Assembly (NCBI GenBank): GCA_035571835.1
Contig: DATNBU010000040.1
Span: forward strand, 1-64,000
DNA: 64,000 nt
Direction: 5' to 3'
Source of the DNA: Candidatus Limnocylindrales bacterium
GTDB lineage: Bacteria; Desulfobacterota; Binatia; UBA1149; CAITLU01
This document shows, one piece after another, positions 18,783 to 27,688 of this stretch (within the stretch, counting starts at the first letter, position 1; each line of letters begins with the position of its first letter). The notes under the pieces were generated by a model. It was not told where the DNA came from. It did no database searches and was given only the letters and a program-made list of their open reading frames with translations. The position numbers were made by a program, and so were the translations under genes.

Positions 18783-19568
18783 TCACGCAGGCTCGATATC
18801 GGTGCCTGTCTCTTCCTCCGCCTGCTCGCGCCTGTCCTTGCCGAACACGTACGCCACGCCGATCGAGATGGCGTAGAGGAACATCAGCGGCACGGCCATC
18901 ATCAGCTGATTCGCCGCATCGGGCGTCGGTGTCAGCACGGCCGCCACGATGAAGATGACGACCACTGCGTAGCGCGAGAACGACAGAAGCTGGCGCCACG
19001 TGACGAAGCCGATGCGCGCAAGGAAGAAGATGATGACCGGCAGCTCGAACGTCACCCCGAACGCCAGCATCATGTGCGACGTGAACGAGCGGTATTCGCT
19101 CATGCTGAGCATCGCGTCGATACCGATGTCGGCGTACTCCGAGAGAAAGAACGGAATGCCCATCGGAAATACGAAGAAGTAACAGAAGCTCGCGCCGCCA
19201 AGGAAGAACAACGTTCCGAACAGCACGAACCATTTCGCGTAGCGGGCTTCGCGATCCTCGAGCCCCGGCACGATGAAGCGCCACAGCTGATAAAGGATCA
19301 CCGGCAGCGCAAGAAAAACGGCGCCGATCAGCGATACGCTGAACTTCGTGAAGAATGCCTCGGCAAGCCCGGTGCCGATGATCTGGTACTTGAGCCCGTT
19401 GGCTTCCGCCGAGCTGCGCAGCGGATGGATGAGGATGTCGAAAAGGTAGTGGACGTTCGGGTACGTGACGACGAAGGCGACGGCGACTGCGCCGATGGCG
19501 CGGGCGAGCCGGCGGCGCAGCTCGGCCAGGTGGCCGGTCAGAGGCAGCTCGACGTCCGGCACGGTCAC
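18783..19568 (-). CDS. tatC: Sec-independent protein translocase TatC
   Basis: 261 residues, six hydrophobic helices. LTGHLAELRRRLARA at the N-terminus, the conserved glutamate region FEPPVIIF-like (FELPVIIFFLARIGFVT), RYAVVVIFIVAAVLTPTPD and a charged C-terminal tail (KDRREQAEEETG). It is the docking subunit for twin-arginine signal peptides. The tatA/B gene lies 13 bp upstream, so the pair forms one operon. Confidence 0.95.
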   Translation of the reverse strand: MTVPDVELPLTGHLAELRRRLARAIGAVAVAFVVTYPNVHYLFDILIHPLRSSAEANGLKYQIIGTGLAEAFFTKFSVSLIGAVFLALPVILYQLWRFIVPGLEDREARYAKWFVLFGTLFFLGGASFCYFFVFPMGIPFFLSEYADIGIDAMLSMSEYRSFTSHMMLAFGVTFELPVIIFFLARIGFVTWRQLLSFSRYAVVVIFIVAAVLTPTPDAANQLMMAVPLMFLYAISIGVAYVFGKDRREQAEEETGTDIEPA

Positions 19569-19581
19569 GCCGATCGATCGT

Positions 19582-19944
19582 TCAGGCCGAAGCCTTCGGA
19601 TCCGGATCGGTCTTTTCCTTGGCCGTGTCTTTTGCCAGCTCCTCTTCGGATTCCAGCTCGGCTTCGTCGGCGACGTCGCTCGCTTTGACAGTCGGGATTG
19701 CGCCTCGCGGCGTCGTTCGCTGCGTGCGCGAGACCTTGCCCGCCTGGCGCGACGCTTCGCGCGACTGCTCCTCGAGCGAACGGCGCGCTTCGTCGAGCTC
19801 GGCGTTGATGTCGGAGGTTGCGCGGCGGAATTCGGCGAGGCCTTTGCCGAGGCCGGCCGCCAGCTCGGGCAGGCGCTTCGGGCCGAGTACGAGCAGCGCG
19901 ATCACGAGAATGAAGATGAGCTCGCTTGGGCCGATGCCGAACAT
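19582..19944 (-). CDS. TatA/TatB family translocase subunit
   Basis: 120 residues from ATG 19942-19944. [28 protein letters not shown] is the short N-terminal helix plus hinge, followed by an amphipathic helix ([14 protein letters not shown]) and a long charged tail ([17 protein letters not shown]). The Glu at position 8 and the Arg-rich amphipathic helix fit TatB, but a single-gene TatA/B cannot be separated by eye. It precedes tatC by 13 bp. Confidence 0.85.
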   Translation of the reverse strand: MFGIGPSELIFILVIALLVLGPKRLPELAAGLGKGLAEFRRATSDINAELDEARRSLEEQSREASRQAGKVSRTQRTTPRGAIPTVKASDVADEAELESEEELAKDTAKEKTDPDPKASA

Positions 19945-20443
19945 GCGTGGGAGGCTAGGAGTCGGGTTGTTCTCAGTCAAGTTCGCTCTGCCGGACGGCG
20001 ATAAGGGCCCATCTGCTTCGTTGTCGCCGCGCGCCTCCGCTCGTAGTGGGGCCGGACGTCGATACGGGCCCATCTGCCGCGTTGGATTCCGCTTCGTTCG
20101 CTACGACGTACGGGAAGTACGCCTCCGCTCACTACGCGGAATCCGCCTTGCATCTGGACCCGTCTCGCCGCCCGGCGCGTGAAACGGCACTCCCAACACG
20201 GAGTTTGACGGCGGCGGCGTTCCGGCTTGGAGGTTTTGGCGCTTCGTCTCGTTGCGCGGGTGCTCCCATCCCGGGATTCAAGGGTGGAGATCTCGTCTCG
20301 GAGTGCGGTCGTCTTTGGTTGTGGCCGCTTCGCTTCGCGCGAAAGGCTTTGACGGCCTCGGCTTGGGCTGGTGTCGGGGCTTATCCTCGCTTCGCTCGGC
20401 TTTATTCTTGTCGGTCTTTGGTTGTCTGGGTTAAACACGAGGG
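19945..20443. other. 499-bp intergenic region with repeat copies
   Basis: No gene seen. It holds a partial repeat copy (about 19990-20046), the full copy at 20047-20180, and then about 260 bp that is more G/T-rich than the surroundings, with GTCTTTGGTTGT occurring twice (near 20310 and 20415). The promoter of the downstream deacetylase-like gene must lie at its right end. Confidence 0.5.
20047..20180. repeat. Long structured intergenic repeat, copy 2
   Basis: Matches copy 1 (260-393): same order of GGGCCCATCTGC, GGATTCCG, CGTACGGGAAGTACG, CGGAATCC and CTTGCATCTGGACCC, with scattered base changes concentrated outside the paired arms. Same orientation as copy 1. A truncated third copy lies just before it. 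Confidence 0.75.
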
Positions 20444-21466
20444 ATGCGACGGACTGGGCTGCTTTATGATCGGCGGTTTCTCGAGCATCGGACCGGGGTG
20501 CGGCATCCGGAGGCGCCGGAGAGGATGGCGGTGCTTTGCGAGTTGTTCGAGGGGGGTGGGTACTCGGGGTTTGAGCGGGTCGCGGCGCGGCTTGCGACGG
20601 AGGAGGAGCTGCGGCGGGTGCACGAGCACGGGCATGTGGCGGCGGTCGCCCACAGCGCAGGGCGGGCGCATACGCAGTTCGATGCGGATACTCCGGCATC
20701 GGCAGGGTCGTTCGAGGCTGCGCGTCTGGCGGCGGGCGGGGCGATCGACATGGCGGACGCGATTGCGCGTGGAGATCTCGACAATGGTTTTGCGGCGCTG
20801 CGGCCGCCCGGGCATCACGCGGAAGCGGATCGGCCGATGGGGTTCTGCCTGTTCAACAACGTCGCGGTGGTGGCGCGGCATCTGCTCGACGTGCGCGGGA
20901 TCGAGCGCGTGCTGATCGTCGACTGGGACGTGCACCACGGCAACGGCACCCAGCACTCGTTCTACGATTCATCACGCGTGCTCTACGCGTCGACTCATCA
21001 GTATCCGTTCTATCCTGGAACCGGCGCGCCGGACGAGATCGGTCGCGGAGAAGGGGCGGGCTACACGCTCAACGTTCCGATGCCGGCAGGCGCGGGCAAC
21101 AGCGAGTTCGGTGCGGCGTTTCGCGATCTGCTGCTGCCGGTGGCGCGCGAATTTGCACCGCAGTTCGTGCTGGTCTCGGCGGGATTCGATGCGCATCGCG
21201 ACGATCCGCTCGCGTCGCTTTCCCTGACGACGAACGCGTTCGCCGAGATGACCGACGCGCTCGTCTCGGTCGCCGATGCGAGCGCGGGAGGAAAGATCCT
21301 GCTGCTGCTCGAAGGCGGTTACGACCTCGACGCGCTCAGCGGCTCGGTGGCGACGAGCGTCGCGCACCTTCGAGATCCGCAACCGCTCGCGGAAAGCGCG
21401 GGCGAAGCGACGGCATGGACGCGCCTCAGTCGCGACGCGCTTGGCCCGTATTGGGAAACAATCTGA
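20444..21466 (+). CDS. Histone-deacetylase-like amidohydrolase (class II type)
   Basis: 340 residues. Zinc-site and active-site motifs are intact: RPPGHHAEAD (tandem His), VLIVDWDVHHGNGTQH (Asp/His zinc ligands), VLVSAGFDAHRDDPL and LLLEGGYD. Bacterial members deacetylate acetylpolyamines or other small amides, or proteins; which applies cannot be told. Its 3' end overlaps the 3' end of the convergent PBP1A gene by 41 bp. Confidence 0.88.
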   Translation: MRRTGLLYDRRFLEHRTGVRHPEAPERMAVLCELFEGGGYSGFERVAARLATEEELRRVHEHGHVAAVAHSAGRAHTQFDADTPASAGSFEAARLAAGGAIDMADAIARGDLDNGFAALRPPGHHAEADRPMGFCLFNNVAVVARHLLDVRGIERVLIVDWDVHHGNGTQHSFYDSSRVLYASTHQYPFYPGTGAPDEIGRGEGAGYTLNVPMPAGAGNSEFGAAFRDLLLPVAREFAPQFVLVSAGFDAHRDDPLASLSLTTNAFAEMTDALVSVADASAGGKILLLLEGGYDLDALSGSVATSVAHLRDPQPLAESAGEATAWTRLSRDALGPYWETI

Positions 21467-24400
21467 TTCCGTTGTCCTCGCGCGCAGCGGGCGGAGGTTC
21501 GATCGGCGCGGTTCCCCAAAGACGACCGGACGGTCGCGCGCTCTCTTCGGATGGCGGCGGTGGCGGTGGCGCTTCGTCGGTCGCCGGGTCGCGACCTTCC
21601 GAATCGCGATAGAGCCGCACTTCGGTCCCGGATCGGGTCTCGACGGGCCGCGCACTCAGATGTTCGGGCATCGGGCGGCCGTACGGATCGGTCCGTACGC
21701 GCGGAAGCGGACGGCCATCCGCATCGGTCGGAACGCCGGCTCCGCGCAGCGGGCGGCCGTCGGCATCTCTGGGCAATGCCCGGCCGTACGGCTCCGTCGC
21801 AGCGCCATCACCGGGGAGCGCGCGGCCATACGGATCAGTCGCGGCACCCGGCAGCGGGCGGCCATACGGATCGGTCGCCGGTTCAGGCAGCGGGCGGCCA
21901 TACGGATCGGTCGCCGGTTCCGGCGGCAGCGGACGGCCATACGGATCCGTCGCGACGCCGCCGGGCAGGGGTCGGCCGTACGGATCGGTCGGAACGGGAG
22001 CTGGTGATGACGCCCATCGATCGCGTGTGGGCGTTTCCGGGTTGCGCTCGGACGGCCAACGCGGATCGCCCGCGTTCGGCGGCGTTCTTTCGATCGGAAA
22101 ACCATCTTCGTCGAGCGGCACGGCGCCGAGCGGATCGCCGGCGCCGGTGGCCGGCGGGGAGCCAGCGTCGCCAGGCGGGCGATACACGCGCACTTCCGAC
22201 GGTGACGCTGGCGGCGTCGAGTCTTCCTCGCCCGGACTGCCGGGCTCGGTGCCTTCCTTGAAGCATTCGAGGAACGGAGCGGCGGTCCACTCGGCGGCGC
22301 GCTTGCCCGAATCCGGATCGATGTTCACGCAATTGATGTCTTCGGGCATCTCGAAGTCGCGCACCGGTGTGCCGGCCAGCGCGGGCTTCATGAAGTCGAG
22401 CCAGATCGGCGCAGCGACGCGTCCGCCGGTTCCCATCTTGCCCATCGTCTGGTTGGGATCGTCGAAACCGACCCACACGCCGACCGCGAGATTCGGCGTG
22501 TAACCGATGAACCATGCATCGCGCTGCTCGTTGGTCGTACCGGTCTTTCCCGCGACCGGGCGCTCGAGGGCCTTGATGCTCGTCGCAGTGCCGCGTTCGA
22601 CGACGCCGCGCAGGATGTACGTCATCAGTGAGGCGGTTTCCGGCGAGAGCGCTTCACGCCGGCGCGGCTCGTCGGTGAAGAACGACTTTCCGTCCTTGTC
22701 CTCGATGCTGCGGATCAGCACCGGCTCGACCTTGACGCCGCCGTTGGCGAACGCGGTGTAGCCTTCGGTCAGATCCCGCAGCGTCATCTCGGTGGTTCCG
22801 AGCCCGAGAGAGAGGTTCGCGCCGAAGTGTCCGGACAGATGAAAGCGTGACAGGTAGTCGACGACGGTCTTGGGCCCCATGGCGTCGACGAGCTTGACGG
22901 AAACGACGTTGCGCGACTGTTCGAGCGCGGTGCGCAGCCGGATCGGGCCCTTGTAGTCGCGCGTGTAGTTGCGCGGCTGCCAGAGCTTGTCGTTGTCCAT
23001 GAACTCGACCGGCGTGTCCTGGAGAATGCTTGCGGCCGTGAATCCGTGATCGAGCGCCGCGGCATAGACGAACGGCTTGAATGCCGAGCCCGGCTGGCGC
23101 TCGGCCTGCAGCGCGCGGTTGAACTGGCTCGCGAGGAAATCGTATCCGCCGACCAGTGCGGCGATGCCGCCGTCCTGCATGTCGATCACGATCAGCGCCG
23201 CTTCGATCTCCGGCGTCTGGGCGAGGTAGAAATGCGGAGGCTCGACGGTTTTCTCCGCAACCGGCAGCGTGGCGCCGCCGGCCTGCGCTGCGGCAGGCGT
23301 TGCCGCCGCGTCCGGCTTTTTTGCGGCCTCCGCGCTCGCGGTTTTGGCCAGCGCAGCCTTCGCTGTCTTCGCCGACACGACGTGAGCAGGCTCGCGCGTG
23401 CGGACCTCGATGACGTCGCCGGCGCGGAACGTCCGGCTCTTCGCCCGGCCGCTCCAGTGTACGGCGGACACATCGACGGTGGAGCTGAACGGGCCCACCG
23501 TTACGTCGAGCTTTCCGGGCGCGACGCGCGTGACGACGGCCTCGTAGATCCGCTCGGGATCGAGCGGGTCGTCGCCGATGTCGCCCTTCGTGCGCGCGAC
23601 CGTGTCACGGGCTTCCTGGTCGCTCGGGTGCGACTTCGGTCCGCGATAGCCGAGCGCGCCGTCGATGCGCTCGATGCCGTTGCGCACGGCCAGCTCGGCC
23701 AGCGACTGCAGGCGCGGCTGCATCGACGTGTGCACGGTGTATCCCTGGTTGTACGGAGCTTCGGCGCCGAACATCGTCTCGAGCTGCAGGCGCACCGTCT
23801 CGGTGTAGTAGTTGCGCACCGAGCTCACTTTCTGGTGCCGCGCCAGCACCTGCACGGTCTCGCGCATCGCGGCCTGGTATTCGCCGGCGCTCAGGAAATG
23901 CTCTTCGAGCATGCGGCGCAGCACGTAATGCTGGCGCGTGGTCGCCGCTTCCGGATCGCGGTTGGGCGAATAGCGGCTCGGCGCGGCGGGAAGCCCGGCC
24001 AGCAGCGCTGCTTCGGCGGCGGTCAGCTCCTGCACGGATTTTCCGAAGTAGTTGCGCGCGGCGGCGCCGACTCCGTGGTTGCCGTCGCCGAAGTAGATCT
24101 GGTTCAGGTAGAGCTCGAGGATCTGCTCCTTGGTCAGGTGCTGCTCGAGACGCAGCGACAGCAGGATTTCCTTCGCCTTGCGCTCGTAGCTGCGCTCGGG
24201 CGTCAGCAGCAGCGCCTTGACGACCTGCTGCGTGATGGTGCTCGCGCCCTGGACGACGTCGCCGGCGCGCAGGTTGGCGACCATCGCGCGAAGAATCCCG
24301 ATGAAATCGACTCCGCGATGCGCGAAGAAGTCGGAATCCTCGGCGGCCAGGAACGCATTGCGCACGAGCGGCGGGATCTCGGCGATCGGAACCCGGTAGC

Positions 24401-24608
24401 GTCGCTCGCGGTAGAATTCCTCGATCAGCGAGCCGTCGGCGGCGTAGACTCGTGTGGCGACCGGGGGGTCGTATTCGAGAAGGCGATCGATCGTGGGCAG
24501 CGTTTTGGTGAGCTCGTCGTACATCGTCAGCAGGACGACGGCGCCGAACCCCACGGTGACCGTAAGGATCAGCGCGACCAGCCACTTGAGAACACGCAAC
24601 ACCCGCAA
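21426..24608 (-). CDS. Penicillin-binding protein 1A (bifunctional transglycosylase/transpeptidase) with repeat tail
   Basis: 1060 residues. Single N-terminal membrane helix (about 5-30); glycosyltransferase 51 domain with AAEDSDFFAHRG and GASTITQQ; OB-like linker with an Ala/Lys-rich insert (about 395-440); transpeptidase domain with SAFKP (catalytic Ser), SRN and KTGTT. After the catalytic part, from about residue 800, the tail is Pro/Asp-rich, and about 873-983 holds eight units of the TDPYGRPLP type, then PPPPPPSEE. The tail is periplasmic if the topology is as usual. Makes and cross-links peptidoglycan; ponA/mrcA class. Confidence 0.92.
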   Translation of the reverse strand: MRVLRVLKWLVALILTVTVGFGAVVLLTMYDELTKTLPTIDRLLEYDPPVATRVYAADGSLIEEFYRERRYRVPIAEIPPLVRNAFLAAEDSDFFAHRGVDFIGILRAMVANLRAGDVVQGASTITQQVVKALLLTPERSYERKAKEILLSLRLEQHLTKEQILELYLNQIYFGDGNHGVGAAARNYFGKSVQELTAAEAALLAGLPAAPSRYSPNRDPEAATTRQHYVLRRMLEEHFLSAGEYQAAMRETVQVLARHQKVSSVRNYYTETVRLQLETMFGAEAPYNQGYTVHTSMQPRLQSLAELAVRNGIERIDGALGYRGPKSHPSDQEARDTVARTKGDIGDDPLDPERIYEAVVTRVAPGKLDVTVGPFSSTVDVSAVHWSGRAKSRTFRAGDVIEVRTREPAHVVSAKTAKAALAKTASAEAAKKPDAAATPAAAQAGGATLPVAEKTVEPPHFYLAQTPEIEAALIVIDMQDGGIAALVGGYDFLASQFNRALQAERQPGSAFKPFVYAAALDHGFTAASILQDTPVEFMDNDKLWQPRNYTRDYKGPIRLRTALEQSRNVVSVKLVDAMGPKTVVDYLSRFHLSGHFGANLSLGLGTTEMTLRDLTEGYTAFANGGVKVEPVLIRSIEDKDGKSFFTDEPRRREALSPETASLMTYILRGVVERGTATSIKALERPVAGKTGTTNEQRDAWFIGYTPNLAVGVWVGFDDPNQTMGKMGTGGRVAAPIWLDFMKPALAGTPVRDFEMPEDINCVNIDPDSGKRAAEWTAAPFLECFKEGTEPGSPGEEDSTPPASPSEVRVYRPPGDAGSPPATGAGDPLGAVPLDEDGFPIERTPPNAGDPRWPSERNPETPTRDRWASSPAPVPTDPYGRPLPGGVATDPYGRPLPPEPATDPYGRPLPEPATDPYGRPLPGAATDPYGRALPGDGAATEPYGRALPRDADGRPLRGAGVPTDADGRPLPRVRTDPYGRPMPEHLSARPVETRSGTEVRLYRDSEGRDPATDEAPPPPPPSEESARPSGRLWGTAPIEPPPAAREDNGIRLFPNTGQARRD
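21660..21990 (-). repeat. Coding repeat: eight TDPYGRPLP-type units in the PBP1A tail
   Basis: Consensus T-[DE]-[PA]-[YD]-G-R-x-[LM]-P separated by 2-6 residue Gly/Ala/Pro/Glu spacers. At DNA level the core GGCCGTACGGATC recurs on the plus strand. Confidence 0.9.
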
Positions 24609-24728
24609 TCACCGTCGCCGCAGTGCGGTGACGAACAAGATCTACAGAAGGATTGCGAAGTTTGCACGCGAGCGTGCGCACGCGTGCATGTTTGAGGCCA
24701 GTCCGGGAGACCGTTATAGCGACGTCAC

Positions 24729-25577
24729 GTGGGTTCGAGCGACCGAACGAGCATCGATGCAGAACGAGAAGGCGCATCCGCCGATTCGCCGGTGCGCGAA
24801 GCGGCTCGCCTGCTCGCGCGTGCGCAGTCGGTCGTTTTCCTTACCGGCGCAGGCATCTCGACCGAATCGGGGATTCCGGATTTCCGCTCTCCCGGCGGTC
24901 TCTGGACCAGGTACGACCCGAGAAAGCTGACCTTCGATCTTTTCTGCGCGCACGAGAGCACCCGGCGCGACTACTGGAAGCTCGCGACCGAGTCGTATCC
25001 GGTGCTCAGGCGTGCCGAGCCGAACGCGGCGCATCGCGCGATCGTTGCCGTGGAGCGTGCCGGCAAGCTTTCCTGCCTCGTCACGCAGAACATCGACGGG
25101 CTGCACTGCAGGGCGGGGAGCTCGCGGGAACGCGTCATCGAGATCCATGGCTCTTCGCTTGCGGCCTCCTGCATTGAATGCGGCGCCGCCCACGACCGCG
25201 AGCAGATCCACGAGGACCTCGTCCGCCAGCTCGCGGAAGCCGGTGAGGACGGCGAGATCGCCGTGCCGTACTGCGACCGCTGCGGCGGGCCGGTCAAGCC
25301 GGCGACGGTCTCGTTCGGACAGGCGATGCCGGTGGCCGAGACCGAACGCGCATTCGCCGCGGCGTCGGCGTGCGATCTGTTCATCGTCGTCGGCTCGTCG
25401 CTGGTCGTCTATCCGGCCGCCGGCCTTCCCGAGGTTGCCGTGCGCGCCGGCGCGCCTCTGGTGATCGTGAACAACGAGGAGACGCCACTCGACCGCCTGG
25501 CCGACGTCGTCCTTCGCGGCTCAGCGGGCGAGTCGATGTCGCTTCTCGTGCGCGCGGCCGGTATTCGTTTTCCTTGA
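24729..25577 (+). CDS. NAD-dependent protein deacylase, sirtuin family
   Basis: 282 residues from GTG 24729. NAD-binding VVFLTGAGISTESGIPDFRS, catalytic IEIHGSS with TQNIDGLH, and four zinc cysteines (CIECG and CDRCGG). Removes acyl groups from lysine using NAD. A class II or III bacterial-type sirtuin with a longer helical insert (RRDYWKLATESYPVLRR). Divergent from PBP1A; the stop overlaps the TTG start of the aminotransferase. Confidence 0.9.
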   Translation: MGSSDRTSIDAEREGASADSPVREAARLLARAQSVVFLTGAGISTESGIPDFRSPGGLWTRYDPRKLTFDLFCAHESTRRDYWKLATESYPVLRRAEPNAAHRAIVAVERAGKLSCLVTQNIDGLHCRAGSSRERVIEIHGSSLAASCIECGAAHDREQIHEDLVRQLAEAGEDGEIAVPYCDRCGGPVKPATVSFGQAMPVAETERAFAAASACDLFIVVGSSLVVYPAAGLPEVAVRAGAPLVIVNNEETPLDRLADVVLRGSAGESMSLLVRAAGIRFP

Positions 25578-26770
25578 TCCCGTTTCTCGACCTCGTCCGC
25601 GATTTTCAAGAAGTCGAAGCCGATGCCCGCCGCCGCATCGACTCGGTGCTGGCGAGCGCACACTACGTTCTCGGGGCGCAGACCGAATGGCTCGAGAACC
25701 AAGTGCGCGTGCGGCTCGGAGCGGCGGCGGCGGTCGCCGTCAGCTCGGGCAGCGACGCGCTTTCGCTTGCGCTGCTCGCGCTCGGCATCGGTGCGGGCGA
25801 CGCGGTCGTGGTGCCGTCGTTCACGTTCTTCGCCACCGCCGGCGCCGTGCTCCACGCCGGAGCGACGCCGGTGTTCTGCGACATCGATCCGGCAACGTTC
25901 CTGGCCGGTGAGCGCGAGATGCGCGCCGCGATCGAACGCGACTTCCAGAACGGGCAGGGAACGCTGCGCCATCGCCGCACGGGCGCACGCCTTGCGGCGC
26001 TGCTCCCGGTGCATCTTTACGGGCAGGCCTCGGCGATGGACGCGATCATGCGGCTGGCGCGCGAAACCGGTGCACGCGTCGTCGAGGACGCTGCGCAGGC
26101 GTTCGATTGCCGCTTGCACGGCACGCCCGTCGGACGTTTCGGCGACGTCGGGTGCTTTTCGTTCTATCCGACCAAGAACCTGGGCGGCGCCGGCGACGGC
26201 GGGCTCGTGGTCTCGGACGATCGCGCGCTCGGCGCGCGCATTGCTCGCCTTCGCAGTCACGGAGGAGACGAGGGCAGCTACCTGCACACCGAAGCCGGGA
26301 TCAATGCGCGCATGTCCGAGCTGGTCGCGGCGGTGATCAATGCGAAGCTCGCGCGCCTCGATGCGTGGACCGCAAGAAGGCGAGAGATCGCCGCGCTCTA
26401 TTCGTCGAGTCTCGGCGTCGCGGCAGCGGACGGCATCGGGATCCCGCAGCCGTGCGCGCCCGAGTCGCATGTCTGGCACCAATATACGGTGAGAATCGAC
26501 GGCCGCTCTTCCACGGCATCGAGCGGCGCATCGCGCCGCGACCGGATCCGCGCGCGCCTCGAAGACGCCGGCGTCGCGACACGCGTGTTCTATCCGCTGC
26601 CGCTTCACCGCCAGCCGTGCTTTGCCGCGGGCGGCGACGGCGCGCCGGAGCTGCCGCACGCCGATGCGGCGTCGGCCGAAGTGCTGTGCCTGCCGGTCTA
26701 TCCGTCGCTCGGCGACGATGCGGTGCTTCGCGTCGCCGATGCGCTTTGCACGGCCGCCCGCCTCGAATGA
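25574..26770 (+). CDS. DegT/DnrJ/EryC1/StrS-family aminotransferase
   Basis: 398 residues. IPFLDLVRDF start, AVAVSSGSDALSLALLALGIG, VPSFTFFATAGAVLHAG, PVHLYGQ, VVEDAAQAF and FSFYPTKNLGGAGDGG (the lysine that binds PLP). These enzymes aminate keto-sugars for surface polysaccharides or antibiotics. The TTG at 25574-25576 overlaps the sirtuin stop and gives the family's usual N-terminus. A Ser/Ala-rich insert precedes the C-terminal part. No sugar-nucleotide genes are nearby, so the substrate is open. Confidence 0.88.
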   Translation: MIPFLDLVRDFQEVEADARRRIDSVLASAHYVLGAQTEWLENQVRVRLGAAAAVAVSSGSDALSLALLALGIGAGDAVVVPSFTFFATAGAVLHAGATPVFCDIDPATFLAGEREMRAAIERDFQNGQGTLRHRRTGARLAALLPVHLYGQASAMDAIMRLARETGARVVEDAAQAFDCRLHGTPVGRFGDVGCFSFYPTKNLGGAGDGGLVVSDDRALGARIARLRSHGGDEGSYLHTEAGINARMSELVAAVINAKLARLDAWTARRREIAALYSSSLGVAAADGIGIPQPCAPESHVWHQYTVRIDGRSSTASSGASRRDRIRARLEDAGVATRVFYPLPLHRQPCFAAGGDGAPELPHADAASAEVLCLPVYPSLGDDAVLRVADALCTAARLE

Positions 26771-27573
26771 TCAGATCCTCGCGCGCAGGGTCCGGCTCAC
26801 GGCGACTGCCGTGTGTGGTCGCGATCGGAGGGTTCGATCCGTCGTGCGGCGCCGGCGTGGTCGCCGATGCGCGCTCGATCGAAGCGATGGGAGCAGTACC
26901 GCTCGCCGTCGCGACCGCGCTCACCGTGCAATCGGGCAGCGGCGTGCGTTCCTCCTCGGCCGTGCGGCCGGCGCTCGTCGTCGCGCAGCTCGAAGAGCTC
27001 CTCCGGCATCTTCCGGTTCGTGCGATCAAGATCGGACAGGTTCCGAGCGGCGGCGTCGCACGCGCGCTTGCCCGCAGCCTTTCGGGATCCGCGTTGCCGC
27101 TGGTTCTCGATCCGGTTCTGCGCGCGACCGGCGGCGGCGAGCTCGCGAGCGCATCGGCTGTGTCTGCAATCGCCAGGCATCTCGTCCCGCTTTCGACGCT
27201 GCTGACGGTCAATCTGCGTGAAGCATCGGTGCTGACCGGGCGGCGTGTGACCAGTATCGCATCGATGGAACGTGCAGCAGTCGATCTTGCGGAGCTCGGC
27301 GCCCGGGCAGTGCTCGTCAAGGGCGGTCATCTGAGCGGAGATCCGCTCGACGTGCTGCTGGCGGGCGGCGACCACATCGTGCTTCGCAGCCGGCGAATCG
27401 CCGCATCCATGCACGGAACGGGCTGCGCGCTGGCCTCTGCGGTGGCAGCGAGACTTGCCTGCGGTGATGAGCTCGAAATCGCAGTGCGTCGTGGGCGTGA
27501 GCACGTGCGCCGGCTGCTCACGGCATCGCAAAAGACCGGAAGAAGCCGCCTTCGCGCTCCCGAACCATATTGA
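26767..27573 (+). CDS. thiD: Hydroxymethylpyrimidine/phosphomethylpyrimidine kinase
   Basis: 268 residues. ATG 26767 overlaps the aminotransferase stop (ATGA). Ribokinase-like fold with VAIGGFDPSCGAGVVADARSI, VQSGSGV, KIGQVPS, VLDPVLRATGG, VNLREASVLTG, VLVKGGHL and HGTGCALASAVAA. ThiD phosphorylates HMP and HMP-P in thiamine synthesis. Some key glycines differ from E. coli ThiD (for example the DxSGGAG equivalent reads DPSCGAG, with Cys for Gly), so a related vitamin kinase is possible. No other thi gene is present. Confidence 0.75.
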   Translation: MIRSSRAGSGSRRLPCVVAIGGFDPSCGAGVVADARSIEAMGAVPLAVATALTVQSGSGVRSSSAVRPALVVAQLEELLRHLPVRAIKIGQVPSGGVARALARSLSGSALPLVLDPVLRATGGGELASASAVSAIARHLVPLSTLLTVNLREASVLTGRRVTSIASMERAAVDLAELGARAVLVKGGHLSGDPLDVLLAGGDHIVLRSRRIAASMHGTGCALASAVAARLACGDELEIAVRRGREHVRRLLTASQKTGRSRLRAPEPY

Positions 27574-27688
27574 GCGCCCCGATTTCGCTGATATAAGCTC
27601 CCGCATCATCGACGAGACTCCACCATCCGAAGCGCCGGTCCGGGCTTCGACTACGGCCGGCCCTCGCGGGGCGAGCCGCCATCTGCGT

